This document shows, piece after piece, positions 1-8,655 of a DNA stretch of 64,000 bases (the first letter of the stretch is position 1; each line of letters opens with the position of its first letter). The DNA is taken from contig CACYZF010000010.1 of the NCBI GenBank assembly GCA_902778895.1, positions 135,785 to 199,784 on the forward strand, read 5' to 3'. Origin of the DNA: an uncultured bacterium (GTDB lineage: Bacteria; Verrucomicrobiota; Lentisphaeria; Victivallales; UBA1829). The notes below the pieces were generated by a model. The model did no database searches, had not been told where the DNA came from, and was given only the letters and a program-made list of their open reading frames with translations. The position numbers were made by a program, and so were the translations under genes.

Positions 1-511
1 TCAGGTGCAGCGCCTCCGCGCACTCCGTGTTGCTCATCCCGTCGAAATGCCGCAGCTCCAGGATCTCGCGGTCGTGTTCCGGCAGGGATTCCATCGTCTT
101 CCGCAGGAGCTCGTAGCGGTCCTGACGGGCAAGCTGCGTGAGGGGGCCGGTCACCGTGTCGGCGAACAGGTTCCAGTCCATCTTCGGGGAAGAAACGTCC
201 TCTTCCGCGGCGACTTCGCATTCCCGGTAGGCGTCGCGCTTCATGCTCTGCAGGTGTTTCCGTTCCAGATCGGTAATCGTCTGGAACAGGATCCGCCTCA
301 GTTTGCAATACACCGGAACCTCCGGACAGTTCCGCAGGAAATCAAGCCTGCGGCACGCCGCCGCCAGCGTCTCCTGCACCACGTCTTCCGGCGAAATCCG
401 CCGCGCAAGAACGGGGTTCAGGTTGCGCCGGGCCAGAGCCAGCAGCCGGTCGCGGTGTTCCGCGAAAACCGGATCGAGGGGATTCAATTCTTCTGCATCC
501 TGCGGAGCCAT
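1..511 (-). CDS. ECF-type RNA polymerase sigma factor, C-terminus cut by window edge
   Basis: About 170 codons run from an ATG at 511-509 to the left edge with no stop. The region 2 part contains ISPEDVVQETLAAACRR, the usual sigma region 2 helix with a DVVQET-like core. The region 4 part reads LPEHDREILELRHFDGMS followed by the start of a helix-turn-helix, as in ECF sigma factors. It would direct RNA polymerase to alternative promoters. The start has an AGGAA about 8 nt upstream and a sigma-70 promoter further up. No anti-sigma gene is visible because the downstream side lies outside the window. Family call is firm; the regulon is unknown. Confidence 0.9.
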   Translation of the reverse strand, partial: MAPQDAEELNPLDPVFAEHRDRLLALARRNLNPVLARRISPEDVVQETLAAACRRLDFLRNCPEVPVYCKLRRILFQTITDLERKHLQSMKRDAYRECEVAAEEDVSSPKMDWNLFADTVTGPLTQLARQDRYELLRKTMESLPEHDREILELRHFDGMSNTECAEALHL

Positions 512-559
512 AACGGGAATTCCTATTTTCAGGGAAAGTGTTGCAATGTTTTTCGTATT

Positions 560-587
560 ACTATAACTAAGTTTGCAGGAAAGTCAA
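560..587 (-). promoter_or_regulatory. sigma-70 promoter of the ECF sigma gene
   Basis: On the minus strand TTGACT (587-582) and TATAGT (565-560) are separated by 16 bp, about 50 nt upstream of the sigma factor start. Confidence 0.65.
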
Positions 588-588
588 A

Positions 589-628
589 CAAAAAACTCCC
601 GGACCTTTGCAGGAACCGGGAGTTTTTT
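589..628 (-). terminator. bidirectional rho-independent terminator
   Basis: The arms ACTCCCGG (595-602) and CCGGGAGT (616-623) are perfect. The stem is flanked by an A-run on the left and a T-run on the right, so it can stop transcripts in both directions. It ends the minus-strand gene at 687-1283 just before the sigma factor promoter. Confidence 0.85.
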
Positions 629-686
629 CGGATTCAGGTAAATCTACTCTTCTTGTCAGGCTGGTCTTTCTTCCATAACGGGAGGA

Positions 687-1283
687 TTATCTTCTTCCCG
701 GTCCCGCCTGAGGGCCACGGGCTTGAGGTCCCGCCTGAGGGCCACGGGGCTGTGCCGCCTGAGGTCCGCGTGCCTGAGGTCCCGCCTGAGGGCCACGGGG
801 CTGTGCTGCCTGAGGTCCGCGTGCCTGAGATCCAAATCCGAAGCCTCTCTGCGGAATCATGCCGAAGCCAAAACCGCCGCGCTGTCCGCCGCGTCCCGCC
901 TGCTGACGACCGTGCTGTGTCATACCAAACCCCAGGCCAAGCTGGCCGCGCTGTCCGCCGCGTCCCGCCTGCTGACGGCCGCCCTGCGGAGCCGCACCAA
1001 GGCCGAAGCCCTGACGGCCGCGCTGCCCGCCGCGTCCCGCCTGCTGACGGCCGCCCTGCGGAGCCGCACCAAGGCCGAAGCCCTGACGGCCGCGCTGTGT
1101 CATACCAAACCCCAGACCAAGCTGGCCGCGCTGTCCGCCTCTGCCGAAGCCGCCGCCCTGCGGTCCGCGCTGGAAGGTTCCGGCCTGTTGTCTGCCAAAC
1201 GGCGCCTGAGCATTCACGATTCCGGTTGTTCCGATTCCGGCGAAAAGGATTCCGGCGACTGCAAGTGTAAGAATCTTGTTCAT
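687..1283 (-). CDS. secreted Gly/Arg/Gln-rich low-complexity repeat protein
   Basis: A 198-residue protein. I start it at the ATG at 1283 because AAGGAGG lies just upstream and a clean signal peptide follows (MNKILTLAVAGILFAGIGTT, then cleavage near VNAQA). The longer frame to 1379 has no such signal. The mature part is almost only G, R, Q, P, A, F and L in imperfect repeats: units based on GRGGQRGQLGLGFGMTQ, a twice-repeated unit ending GLGAAPQGGRQQAGRGGQRG, then RGPQAGPQA repeats to the C-terminus. No catalytic domain is visible. Composition resembles RGG/GFGM-type disordered or adhesive proteins, but function is unknown. A strong terminator follows at 589-628. Confidence 0.75.
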   Translation of the reverse strand: MNKILTLAVAGILFAGIGTTGIVNAQAPFGRQQAGTFQRGPQGGGFGRGGQRGQLGLGFGMTQRGRQGFGLGAAPQGGRQQAGRGGQRGRQGFGLGAAPQGGRQQAGRGGQRGQLGLGFGMTQHGRQQAGRGGQRGGFGFGMIPQRGFGFGSQARGPQAAQPRGPQAGPQARGPQAAQPRGPQAGPQARGPQAGPGRR

Positions 1284-1352
1284 AGTAGCCTCCTTGATAG
1301 TGTCGTTTGCGGTTTCCGTTTCTATTTCATCGGGTCTTCGTCCCGCATTTTC

Positions 1353-1461
1353 AAGAACGCGTCTTTCCCGCCGATTCAACGCCCCGCATCAAAAAAAAAT
1401 CAGTTTTTGATGTACCGGCAGGAAAGACACAACATTAAGAACGCATCTTTTCCGCCGATTC
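1353..1461. repeat. two 25-bp imperfect direct repeats
   Basis: The stretch at 1353-1377 (AAGAACGCGTCTTTCC then CGCCGATTC) recurs at 1437-1461 with two substitutions, 84 bp apart, in the gap between recO and the Gly-rich gene. No gene is visible in 1284-1521. Confidence 0.6.
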
Positions 1462-1521
1462 TACACGGTTTCCCCATTTTTCCCGTTTTTTTTCTGACCG
1501 CCCCCCGTTTTCGACAAAAGA

Positions 1522-2124
1522 TCAGGCCGAAAGCATGCGGAAACGTGTCTCCACCCAGCTGTCGATACGGTTCAGCGTGGTTTCGTCGATCTCCGGCCAC
1601 GGGGCGTCCGCCTCGACTGCGCACCGGAACAGCGGTGCGATCAGGTCCGGGTACGGCACGGCATCGGAAAGCATGCCGTGTTCCCGCAGGACGGCCAGAC
1701 GCGCAAGCATGAGCGGGATTTTGGGCAGAAGTGTGCGTTCCATGCGGGTCAGCATCACGGAAAACGCCTGCCAGGTCAGCGGCATTTCGAGCATCGGCTG
1801 TGCGCGGCGGAGCGTCTCGACCGCGAACGAACACGCGGCAAGGTAGCAGTCCATGGACTGCGCGATGCCGTCATGCGAAGCGGTCAGGTCCAAAGAAACA
1901 AGCGTCGGCATGGATTCCGCCCGTCGTGCGGGCCGGAATTCCAGAAGAAACTCGCGGAAAACGTCCGCGGTCGGGAACTGTTTTTTTCCGATGGCGCGCG
2001 CGCCTTTCAGCACGAAATCGAGCCGTCCGTGCTCCGCGCTGATCCCGGCGACCACAAGGCTCGTGTCGCGGAACGGCGTTTTCCGGAGGATCATGTACCG
2101 GGTTTTGAAGCTTCCCGCGGTCAT
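1522..2124 (-). CDS. recO: DNA repair protein RecO
   Basis: A 200-residue protein. The N-terminal OB-fold signature is clear: a segment like YMILRKTPFRDTSLVVAGIS followed by EHGRLDFVLKGARAIGK. RecO loads RecA with RecR during gap repair (RecFOR). At 200 residues it is shorter than E. coli RecO (about 240), and no zinc-finger cysteines are seen, as in many bacterial RecO. Its ATG overlaps the stop of the upstream rlmN-ankyrin gene by 4 bp (ATGA), so the two are translationally coupled. It is the last gene of the three-gene minus-strand operon. Confidence 0.85.
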   Translation of the reverse strand: MTAGSFKTRYMILRKTPFRDTSLVVAGISAEHGRLDFVLKGARAIGKKQFPTADVFREFLLEFRPARRAESMPTLVSLDLTASHDGIAQSMDCYLAACSFAVETLRRAQPMLEMPLTWQAFSVMLTRMERTLLPKIPLMLARLAVLREHGMLSDAVPYPDLIAPLFRCAVEADAPWPEIDETTLNRIDSWVETRFRMLSA

Positions 2125-4316
2125 TCTTCCTCTTCGGCGGCGATCTTCATGGCTTTGTCAAGATAGTCGATGGACTCGCGCCTGCGGGCGTATGCGATGG
2201 GACGGTTTCCCGCATGGTCGATCTCGTTGGGATCGGCGCCATGCTCCACCAGGTACTCCAGGATCGGCAGATTGTTGGTTTCGGCGGCCCAGAAGAGCGG
2301 CTTTTTTCCGTCCTCGATAATGCCGTTCCGTGCGAGAAGTTCGTGGAAACCTTCGATATTGACACGGTCCAGGCCCCGGTAGACGCGGTTGATGCTCGAA
2401 TTCAGCGGCAGATCGCGTTCGACCAGCGCCTGCACGACCTTCATGTCGTTGGCATAGATCGCGTGCTTCATGGCGGCAAGTCCGATGGCCGTGGCTTCAT
2501 TGTAACGGTTGAAGATGGTGTATTCGATCTCCACCGGACCGGCGCTGAGGAGCATCTGGTTTCCTTCGAATCTCTCGACATTGTTGATCAGATACAGCGC
2601 GGTGTCGGTGTTGCCGTAGTCGATGGCGAGGAAAAGCGGGGTCTGGCCTTTATCGTCGAACGTGAAATCCGGCGCACTGTGTTCCTGCAGATACTTCACG
2701 ATATCGAGCGAGGACTGCTTCGCCATCGCGGCGAACATCAGGGTATTGCGGTTCTGGTCGTCGTGCGCGTTCAGGTCCGCGCCCGCGTCGACGAGGATCT
2801 TCACGTTCTGGAACATCCCCAGGCGGGCGGCCTCCATGACCGGCGTCTTGCCGGTGCGCCCCTTCGCGTTGATGTCCGCACCCGCGAGGATGAGCGTACG
2901 CAGGATCGCCGGATCGGGTTCTCCCGCGGCATAATGGATCGCGCGGACGCCGTTCGCATCCCTGGCATCCGGATCGGCCTTGGACGCCAGAAGCGCGGAG
3001 ACGCGCGGCGCATCGGAGAGCGCGATAGCCGTCATAAGCGGAGTGCGTCCCGTTTCCGGGTCGATGAAATTCGGGTCGGTGTACGAAAGCACATTATAGA
3101 GCGGAGCGAGGTCCTTTTCGGGGCTTGCGACTTCCGCCATGAGTTCGCGCTGATGCTCGTTGAGCTCCTTCGGGGTCGAGGAGAAAAGCGAGCAGGAGGC
3201 CGCGGCGAGGAGCGTCAGGACGGCGGCGAACGCCGTGACGGCTTTCCCCGCAGCGGACTTTTTCGAGGTCGCGCGGAGTTGGCCGCACGCGGCCGTGGCG
3301 GAGGAGCCCTTTTCGACACGGACGGTCACGGGCACATGCAGGGTCTTCAGGGCGTTTTCGAAACGCTTGACCGCCTCGCGCGAGGGACGCTCGAACGCGC
3401 CGCGCGCCTTGTTGTACGGGATGAGGTTGACTTTCGCCCCGGCATCGGCGGCGAGACGCGCGAATTTGCGCCCCATTTCAGGCGAATCGTTGATGCCCGC
3501 GAGAAGAACGTATTCGATGGTGAGCAGACGACCCGTTGCCTCGCGGTGTTCCTGGCAGGCGGCGAGTATCTCGCGGATGTCGCGGCGGAATTTCGTGGGG
3601 ATGAGCATCGCGCGCGTCTTGTCGTCCGGAGCGTGAAGCGACAGCGCCAGATTCCACTGCTTGCGCAGTTCGGTCAGCGCCTTGATGCCGGGCGTCCATC
3701 CGCTGGTGGAAATGGTCACGCGGCGCTGGGCCAGCGCGACGCCGTCCGGGTTCGTGATCACGTTCAGCGCGGCAACGAGGTTGTCGAAATTCAGGAGCGG
3801 TTCGCCGATGCCCATCATGACCACGTTGTCCGGGGCCTGTCCGAGCTTGCGGCAGAGCAGGAAATACTGCTCGATGATCTCACCCGCGGCGAGGTTGCGC
3901 GTGAGGCCGGATTCGCCGCTGGAACAGAACACGCAGGAGACGGGGCAGCCGACCTGCGAGCTCAGACAGAACGTCATGCGGCCGTCCTCGGCTGGGATGC
4001 GCGCGCATTCCACGGTCTCGCCGTCATGAAGCCGGAGCAGATACTTCGCGGAACCGTCGTCGGCGGGGTATTCCGCCTCGATCGCGACGGACGGGCACAG
4101 GAACGCCGAGGAAAGCACCTCTTTCGCGGCCGCGGAAAGATTGGTCATGAGCGCCGGATCGACGATCCATTTCTTCACGATCCAGTCATAGACTTGGTCG
4201 GCGCGGTATCCGGGCTGTCCTGCCGCTTTCAGCGCCGCTGCGATATCCTGTTTCGAGGCGGACGCCAGATACGGTTTCGCCTCATTCGTAGTCATAGTCG
4301 TAGTAGTCGTCATCAT
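2121..4316 (-). CDS. rlmN: RlmN 23S rRNA (adenine-C2)-methyltransferase fused to lipobox segment and ankyrin repeats
   Basis: A 731-residue protein. Residues 1-348 are a complete RlmN radical-SAM enzyme, which methylates A2503 of 23S rRNA and A37 of some tRNAs. The cluster cysteines are C124, C128 and C131 in CPVSCVFC; the catalytic cysteines are C117 and C344 in ACGQLR. RlmN normally ends here. This frame continues through SKKSAAGK into a hydrophobic stretch with a lipobox (LAAASC, Cys 375) and then about 350 residues of ankyrin repeats. No in-frame ATG, GTG or TTG lies between C344 and the lipobox, so a separate downstream start is not evident. The start at 4316 (or 4313) has AAGGAG 7 nt upstream and overlaps the glycosyltransferase end by 35 bp. 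It may be a real membrane-tethered fusion, or two genes merged by a lost stop. Confidence 0.85.
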   Translation of the reverse strand: MMTTTTTMTTNEAKPYLASASKQDIAAALKAAGQPGYRADQVYDWIVKKWIVDPALMTNLSAAAKEVLSSAFLCPSVAIEAEYPADDGSAKYLLRLHDGETVECARIPAEDGRMTFCLSSQVGCPVSCVFCSSGESGLTRNLAAGEIIEQYFLLCRKLGQAPDNVVMMGIGEPLLNFDNLVAALNVITNPDGVALAQRRVTISTSGWTPGIKALTELRKQWNLALSLHAPDDKTRAMLIPTKFRRDIREILAACQEHREATGRLLTIEYVLLAGINDSPEMGRKFARLAADAGAKVNLIPYNKARGAFERPSREAVKRFENALKTLHVPVTVRVEKGSSATAACGQLRATSKKSAAGKAVTAFAAVLTLLAAASCSLFSSTPKELNEHQRELMAEVASPEKDLAPLYNVLSYTDPNFIDPETGRTPLMTAIALSDAPRVSALLASKADPDARDANGVRAIHYAAGEPDPAILRTLILAGADINAKGRTGKTPVMEAARLGMFQNVKILVDAGADLNAHDDQNRNTLMFAAMAKQSSLDIVKYLQEHSAPDFTFDDKGQTPLFLAIDYGNTDTALYLINNVERFEGNQMLLSAGPVEIEYTIFNRYNEATAIGLAAMKHAIYANDMKVVQALVERDLPLNSSINRVYRGLDRVNIEGFHELLARNGIIEDGKKPLFWAAETNNLPILEYLVEHGADPNEIDHAGNRPIAYARRRESIDYLDKAMKIAAEEEE

Positions 4317-5961
4317 CGGAAAGCTCCTTCTTGAGAGAAACGCCCTTGTAAATGTACAGATGTTTGCCCCGGTACTCGCAGTCGTAAAGGCGTGTCCAGG
4401 TCCGTGCGATGTGCGAGGGCACGTCCGCCGTCAGCACATAGGCGGGATCGACGCTCGCGGGTATCTTGTCGTGGGCCAGCGTGCGGATCGGGATCCCGAT
4501 GTAGCAGCCCTCGGAATACAGCCCCATGATGGCCGGGTCCTTGTAAAGTGTCGCGGGAACGGAAGCGGGATCCGCCGCGGCGTCTTTTCCGTTCAGCGCC
4601 GTCAGAATGCCGTCCGCCAGGTTTCTTTTGTTCTCCTTCATGCTCCGGACCGGATTGACCACAGCCCAGAAGAGCAGCATGAACGAAGCGAACACGAAAA
4701 GATAGGCCATCCAGACGGGACGGCGCAGACGGATCAGGACCAGCGCCGCGACCGCCGCGGCAAACGACATCACGATCTCGGCGGCAATCAGTGTGGTAAC
4801 GGCGGGTCTCGCCTCGGGAAGCTCGATCCCGACCGCGAACCTCGAAAACACGTCCTGCGGCAGCATCAGGTACGCCACGGCCACGGCGCCCGCCGCGATC
4901 GCCAGCACGGAAAGCAGCATGAAGATGCCGAAGAACTTCCCGGCATAACGCCGCACCAGGATCCAGTAGTTGCAGGCCGCCAGCACGGACGCGAGCGGCA
5001 GCAGGTAGAAGAAATCTCGAGGCTTGGTCTGCGGATTGAACCAGATCAGAAGCCCGAGCACCACGAACAGGATGCGGTGGTACTTGATGAGCAGAGGATT
5101 GCGTTCGATGGCGATCAATGCCGGACAGAAGGGAGCCCACAGCATCAGCGACCACGGGAAGAACCGGAACGCGGCGTCGAACGGGCGGACCGCGATGTCC
5201 TTGAAGTACGTCAGGATGCGGAAGGAAACGGCCTCGCGCGGAGCTGCGGAGTTCGCCGCCAGGAAGTTCTGGATCGGCGTCAGCCATGCGAAGAAGAAGA
5301 CCGCGCCCAGCAGGATCGCCGCGAAAAGACCCGGCTTGTTGAGTTTCGACCACACACGGAACGGTCTCTGCTGGAACGCCAGCGGCACGAGGAAATACAC
5401 CACCGCCGTGAGGCCGTTGGAATAGAACGCCAGCCCGCCGAACACGCCGACCGAAAGCCACGCGGCGTTCCAGTTCGACCGGATGAACCCGAGATAGAAC
5501 CACAGCATCCACCCGCCGTACACGATCAGCGCGGACAGCAGCTGCGGATACCCCTCCGGCGCTTTCGATCCGGTCAGGATCGTGGTCAGCACGACGACGG
5601 CCGCAGCCGCGCCCGCCTGACGGTCCGTGGTGCGTCCGCAGACCAGACCCGTCAGCAGCGCCAGCAGCGCCAGAGGCAGCAGCGACATGAACCGCAGGGA
5701 GAATTCGAGCGGCAGTCCGCAGTTCAGCAGCAGGCGCACCAGCGCCGGGTACAACGGGAACACCGAGTCCGGCAGTGTGCCGTGCACGGTCACCAGCGTA
5801 TTCCACCCGGTGAACTCCAGTGCCGCCGCCGCGTACTCGCCTTCCGTGGAGTACAGCTCGTTCATCCCGATCTGGACGAGCGGGAAGGAAACGAGGAACA
5901 CCGCGGCGATCAGCAGCACAATCCAGCGGACCGAAGGCTGTTTTTCTTCGAAAATGGCCAT
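4282..5961 (-). CDS. polytopic membrane glycosyltransferase, GT-C (PMT/ArnT-like)
   Basis: A 559-residue integral membrane protein with roughly ten hydrophobic helices. After TM1 comes a loop with NELYSTEGEYAAAALEFTGW, placed like the D/E-E-YA motif of GT39/PMT_2 transferases. These use lipid-linked sugars outside the inner membrane. The soluble C-terminal part contains a conserved-looking DCEYRGKHLYIYKG. The protein ends in an acidic and tyrosine-rich tail (SDDDDYYDYDYE) encoded within the overlap with rlmN. I start at ATG 5961; upstream codons in this frame are antisense to nnrD. The acceptor is unknown. First gene of the glycosyltransferase-rlmN-recO operon. Confidence 0.7.
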   Translation of the reverse strand: MAIFEEKQPSVRWIVLLIAAVFLVSFPLVQIGMNELYSTEGEYAAAALEFTGWNTLVTVHGTLPDSVFPLYPALVRLLLNCGLPLEFSLRFMSLLPLALLALLTGLVCGRTTDRQAGAAAAVVVLTTILTGSKAPEGYPQLLSALIVYGGWMLWFYLGFIRSNWNAAWLSVGVFGGLAFYSNGLTAVVYFLVPLAFQQRPFRVWSKLNKPGLFAAILLGAVFFFAWLTPIQNFLAANSAAPREAVSFRILTYFKDIAVRPFDAAFRFFPWSLMLWAPFCPALIAIERNPLLIKYHRILFVVLGLLIWFNPQTKPRDFFYLLPLASVLAACNYWILVRRYAGKFFGIFMLLSVLAIAAGAVAVAYLMLPQDVFSRFAVGIELPEARPAVTTLIAAEIVMSFAAAVAALVLIRLRRPVWMAYLFVFASFMLLFWAVVNPVRSMKENKRNLADGILTALNGKDAAADPASVPATLYKDPAIMGLYSEGCYIGIPIRTLAHDKIPASVDPAYVLTADVPSHIARTWTRLYDCEYRGKHLYIYKGVSLKKELSDDDDYYDYDYE

Positions 5962-5990
5962 AAAAAAGGGTGAAAACCTCTTAATACATG

Positions 5991-6018
5991 TTGAAAAAGA
6001 AAAAAGATGTAGTAAATT
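5991..6018 (+). promoter_or_regulatory. candidate promoter of nnrD
   Basis: TTGAAA (5991-5996) and TAAATT (6013-6018) with a 16-bp spacer, about 105 nt before the nnrD start, in the divergent gap. Confidence 0.4.
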
Positions 6019-6123
6019 TACACCGTAAACCCAATTAAGACAAATCAAAAACGGATTATTTCCGTAAAAACATACAGGTATTTCGGCCGTTCCGGCCGGA
6101 GATGCCGCACAGGAGGCCGCCTT

Positions 6124-7656
6124 ATGAAAGCCATTTCCGGTACACACATGCGTTCCGTCGAAGCCGCCGCCATTCAACAGGGACTGGTCGATTCCTGGGC
6201 CATGATGACCATCGCGGGCAATGCGCTCGCACGGGAGGCCGAGGCGTTCCGCGACCGCGGCGCGTTCTACGCCGTGCTGGCAGGCAAGGGCAACAACGCG
6301 GGCGACGGCTTCGTCGCCGCTAAGGCGCTGTTCGAGCGAGGATGCCGCGTCAAGGTCTTCCACACCTGCCCGGCGTCCGAGTTCAAGGGCGACGCCCTCC
6401 GCGCCTGGTCGCAGCTCCCCGACGCCATCGAACGCGCCACGGAACTCCACGCCGCCGACCTCCGCGGCTCCATTGTGATCGACGCGCTCCTCGGCACCGG
6501 GTTCAGCGGCACGCTGAAGGAGCCCTGGCTCCACTGGATCAACCTCGTGAACTATCTGAACCTCCCGGTCATCGCCGCCGATCTGCCGTCCGGGCTCGAC
6601 GCCGACGACGGCGAAGTGCGCGGCGGCACCGCCGTACGGGCGGATGTCACGGTCACGTTCGGCTATCCGAAGACCGGGATGCTGACCGGACGCGGCCCAG
6701 AGCTCTGCGGATGCATCCGCGTCGTGGACATCGGACTGCCGGACGAACTGCCCGACGCTGTGCTCATGCGCGCCGTGCCGTGCACCGGACTCGCGGACGT
6801 GCGCCGCAGCCTCAGTCTGCATCCGGTCGAGTTCGACACCTACAAGCAGAAACGCGGCCATGTGGCGGTCATCGGCGGCAGCCGCGATTACCCGTCCGCG
6901 CCGTTCCTGACCGCCGAGGCCGCGCTCCGGGCGGGCGCGGGGCTCGTGACCGTCTATGTCCCCGCCTCAATGGAGATCGTCTGCGCCCCGCCGAAGGCAC
7001 TCATCGTGAAGCGTCTCCCCGACGACGGCAACGGCGTATTCTCGGCGAAATCCGCCGAGGCGCTGGACCTGCCGCCGAACGTGACTTCGATCGCCGCTGG
7101 CATGGGCATGAATACCGCGGAGGAGACCGTGCCCTTCCTGCGGAAACTGATGGCTTCCGCGCAGTGTCCGTTGCTGCTGGACGCCGACGCGCTGAACCTG
7201 ATCGCGAAGCATCCCGATCTGCTGCATGAGCTCGGCACCGCCACGGTCGCAACGCCCCACGAGGGCGAGATGAAACGGCTTGAGGCGGCGCTCGGGCTGA
7301 ACTCCGGCGGACGCAGCCGCGTCGAACGCGCCGAAGCGCTCGCGAAGTTCACCGCGCTGCATGTCGTCCTGAAGGGCGTCCGCACCGTCGTGATGTCCCC
7401 GAACGGCCTCTACGCGCTCAACCTGAGCGGATCGCCCGTGCTCGCGACAGCCGGCAGCGGCGACCTCCTCTCCGGCATCGTCGCCGCGCTCGCACCCGCC
7501 TCGGATTCCCTCTACACTGCGGCGAAAAATGGCGTCTTTCTGCACGGCTTGCTCGGCGAACTGGACGCCCCGCTCGCCCTGCGCGGCCTCATCGCCGACG
7601 ACCTGCTGACACGCATCCCGCGCGCATTCGACTTCATCCGCACCGGAGGCATCTGA
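6124..7656 (+). CDS. nnrD: bifunctional NAD(P)H-hydrate epimerase / dehydratase
   Basis: A 510-residue, two-domain metabolite-repair enzyme. Residues 1 to about 215 are the YjeF_N epimerase (NnrE), with GKGNNAGDGFVAAKAL and DLPSGLDADDGE. Residues about 230-510 are the ribokinase-like dehydratase (NnrD), with PHEGEMKRL, VLKGVRTVV and the nucleotide motif ATAGSGDLLSGI. Together they repair hydrated NADH and NADPH, using ADP or ATP in the second step. Length matches the usual fused form. ATG at 6124 has a strong AGGAGG 8 nt upstream. The 5'-nucleotidase gene follows after 1 nt, so both are one operon. Confidence 0.93.
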   Translation: MKAISGTHMRSVEAAAIQQGLVDSWAMMTIAGNALAREAEAFRDRGAFYAVLAGKGNNAGDGFVAAKALFERGCRVKVFHTCPASEFKGDALRAWSQLPDAIERATELHAADLRGSIVIDALLGTGFSGTLKEPWLHWINLVNYLNLPVIAADLPSGLDADDGEVRGGTAVRADVTVTFGYPKTGMLTGRGPELCGCIRVVDIGLPDELPDAVLMRAVPCTGLADVRRSLSLHPVEFDTYKQKRGHVAVIGGSRDYPSAPFLTAEAALRAGAGLVTVYVPASMEIVCAPPKALIVKRLPDDGNGVFSAKSAEALDLPPNVTSIAAGMGMNTAEETVPFLRKLMASAQCPLLLDADALNLIAKHPDLLHELGTATVATPHEGEMKRLEAALGLNSGGRSRVERAEALAKFTALHVVLKGVRTVVMSPNGLYALNLSGSPVLATAGSGDLLSGIVAALAPASDSLYTAAKNGVFLHGLLGELDAPLALRGLIADDLLTRIPRAFDFIRTGGI

Positions 7657-7657
7657 C

Positions 7658-8596
7658 ATGGCGTTCCCCATCGAAGACAAGCTCGTCATCGCGGTCGCCT
7701 CCAGCGCGCTCTTCCGCCTGGACGTCGCCGACGAGATCTACCGCAGCAAGGGCCTTTCCGCCTACCGCCAATACCAGCGCGAACACGAGGACACCGTGCT
7801 CGAGCCCGGCATCGCGTTCCCGTTCATCCGGCGTTTCCTGAAGTTCAACGAAATCTTCCCGGACACCCAGCCGGTCGAGGTCGTCCTCCTCAGCCACAAC
7901 GACCCCGACACCGGAAACCGCGTGCTCCGCTGCATCGACCATTACGGGCTCGACATCACGCGCTCGGCGTTCCTCACCGACGGGCACCCCGTGGACTACA
8001 TCGACGCCTACAACGTCTCGCTTTTCCTCTCCGGCAACGAGGCCGACGTGCGCGACGCCATCCGCCGCGGGTTCGCCGCGGGCTACGTGCTGGAAAGCAA
8101 GCTCAACGACGACGAAAACGACGACGAGCTCCGCGTGGCGTTCGACTTCGACGGCGTGCTCGCCGACGACAGCGCGGAACAGGTCTTCCAGTCCGGCGGC
8201 ATCGACAAGTTCTGGAAATCCGAGTCCAGCAACTCCGCCGTCCCGCTCGGCCCAGGTCCCCTCGCCGACCTCTTCGCCAAACTCGGCCGACTGCACACCA
8301 TGGAGGAGGACCGCCGCAGCGCCGACCCGAAATACCACAGGTTCCTGCGCACCGCCATCGTGACCGCGCGCAACGGCCCGGCGCAATGGCGCCTCGCCAC
8401 CACGCTCCGCGACTGGAACATCACCGTCGACCAGACGTTCACGCTCGGAGGCATGAACAAAAGCCGCATCCTGAAGCAGCTCCGCCCCCACATCTATTTC
8501 GACGACCAGTGGTCGCCCCACCTCGAAGCCGCCAAGGAGTACACCCCCTCCGTGCACATCCCCTTCGGCTGCGTCGGCGACTGCGAGGAAGATTGA
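7658..8596 (+). CDS. 5'-nucleotidase (NT5 / PF06189 family)
   Basis: A 312-residue cytosolic protein matching the bacterial 5'-nucleotidase family related to eukaryotic cN-I. Diagnostic segments are LVIAVASSALFRLD near the N-terminus, HNDPDTGNRVLRCIDHYGLD, and the HAD-like nucleophile region AFDFDGVLADDSAE, which supplies the DxD aspartates. It would dephosphorylate nucleoside monophosphates. It follows nnrD with a single base between stop and start. No signal peptide. The 437-bp gap after it holds a dispersed repeat and the GH43 terminator. Confidence 0.85.
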   Translation: MAFPIEDKLVIAVASSALFRLDVADEIYRSKGLSAYRQYQREHEDTVLEPGIAFPFIRRFLKFNEIFPDTQPVEVVLLSHNDPDTGNRVLRCIDHYGLDITRSAFLTDGHPVDYIDAYNVSLFLSGNEADVRDAIRRGFAAGYVLESKLNDDENDDELRVAFDFDGVLADDSAEQVFQSGGIDKFWKSESSNSAVPLGPGPLADLFAKLGRLHTMEEDRRSADPKYHRFLRTAIVTARNGPAQWRLATTLRDWNITVDQTFTLGGMNKSRILKQLRPHIYFDDQWSPHLEAAKEYTPSVHIPFGCVGDCEED

Positions 8597-8655
8597 CCAG
8601 GACAGCGGGGGAATTGATAGGACATATCGGTCCTACTGGTCCTATCCGGCACCTC

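Noticed and set aside
5962..6861. 300-codon N-terminal extension of the glycosyltransferase gene
   Set aside because: These codons are antisense to nnrD; the hydrophobic protein begins at the ATG at 5961.
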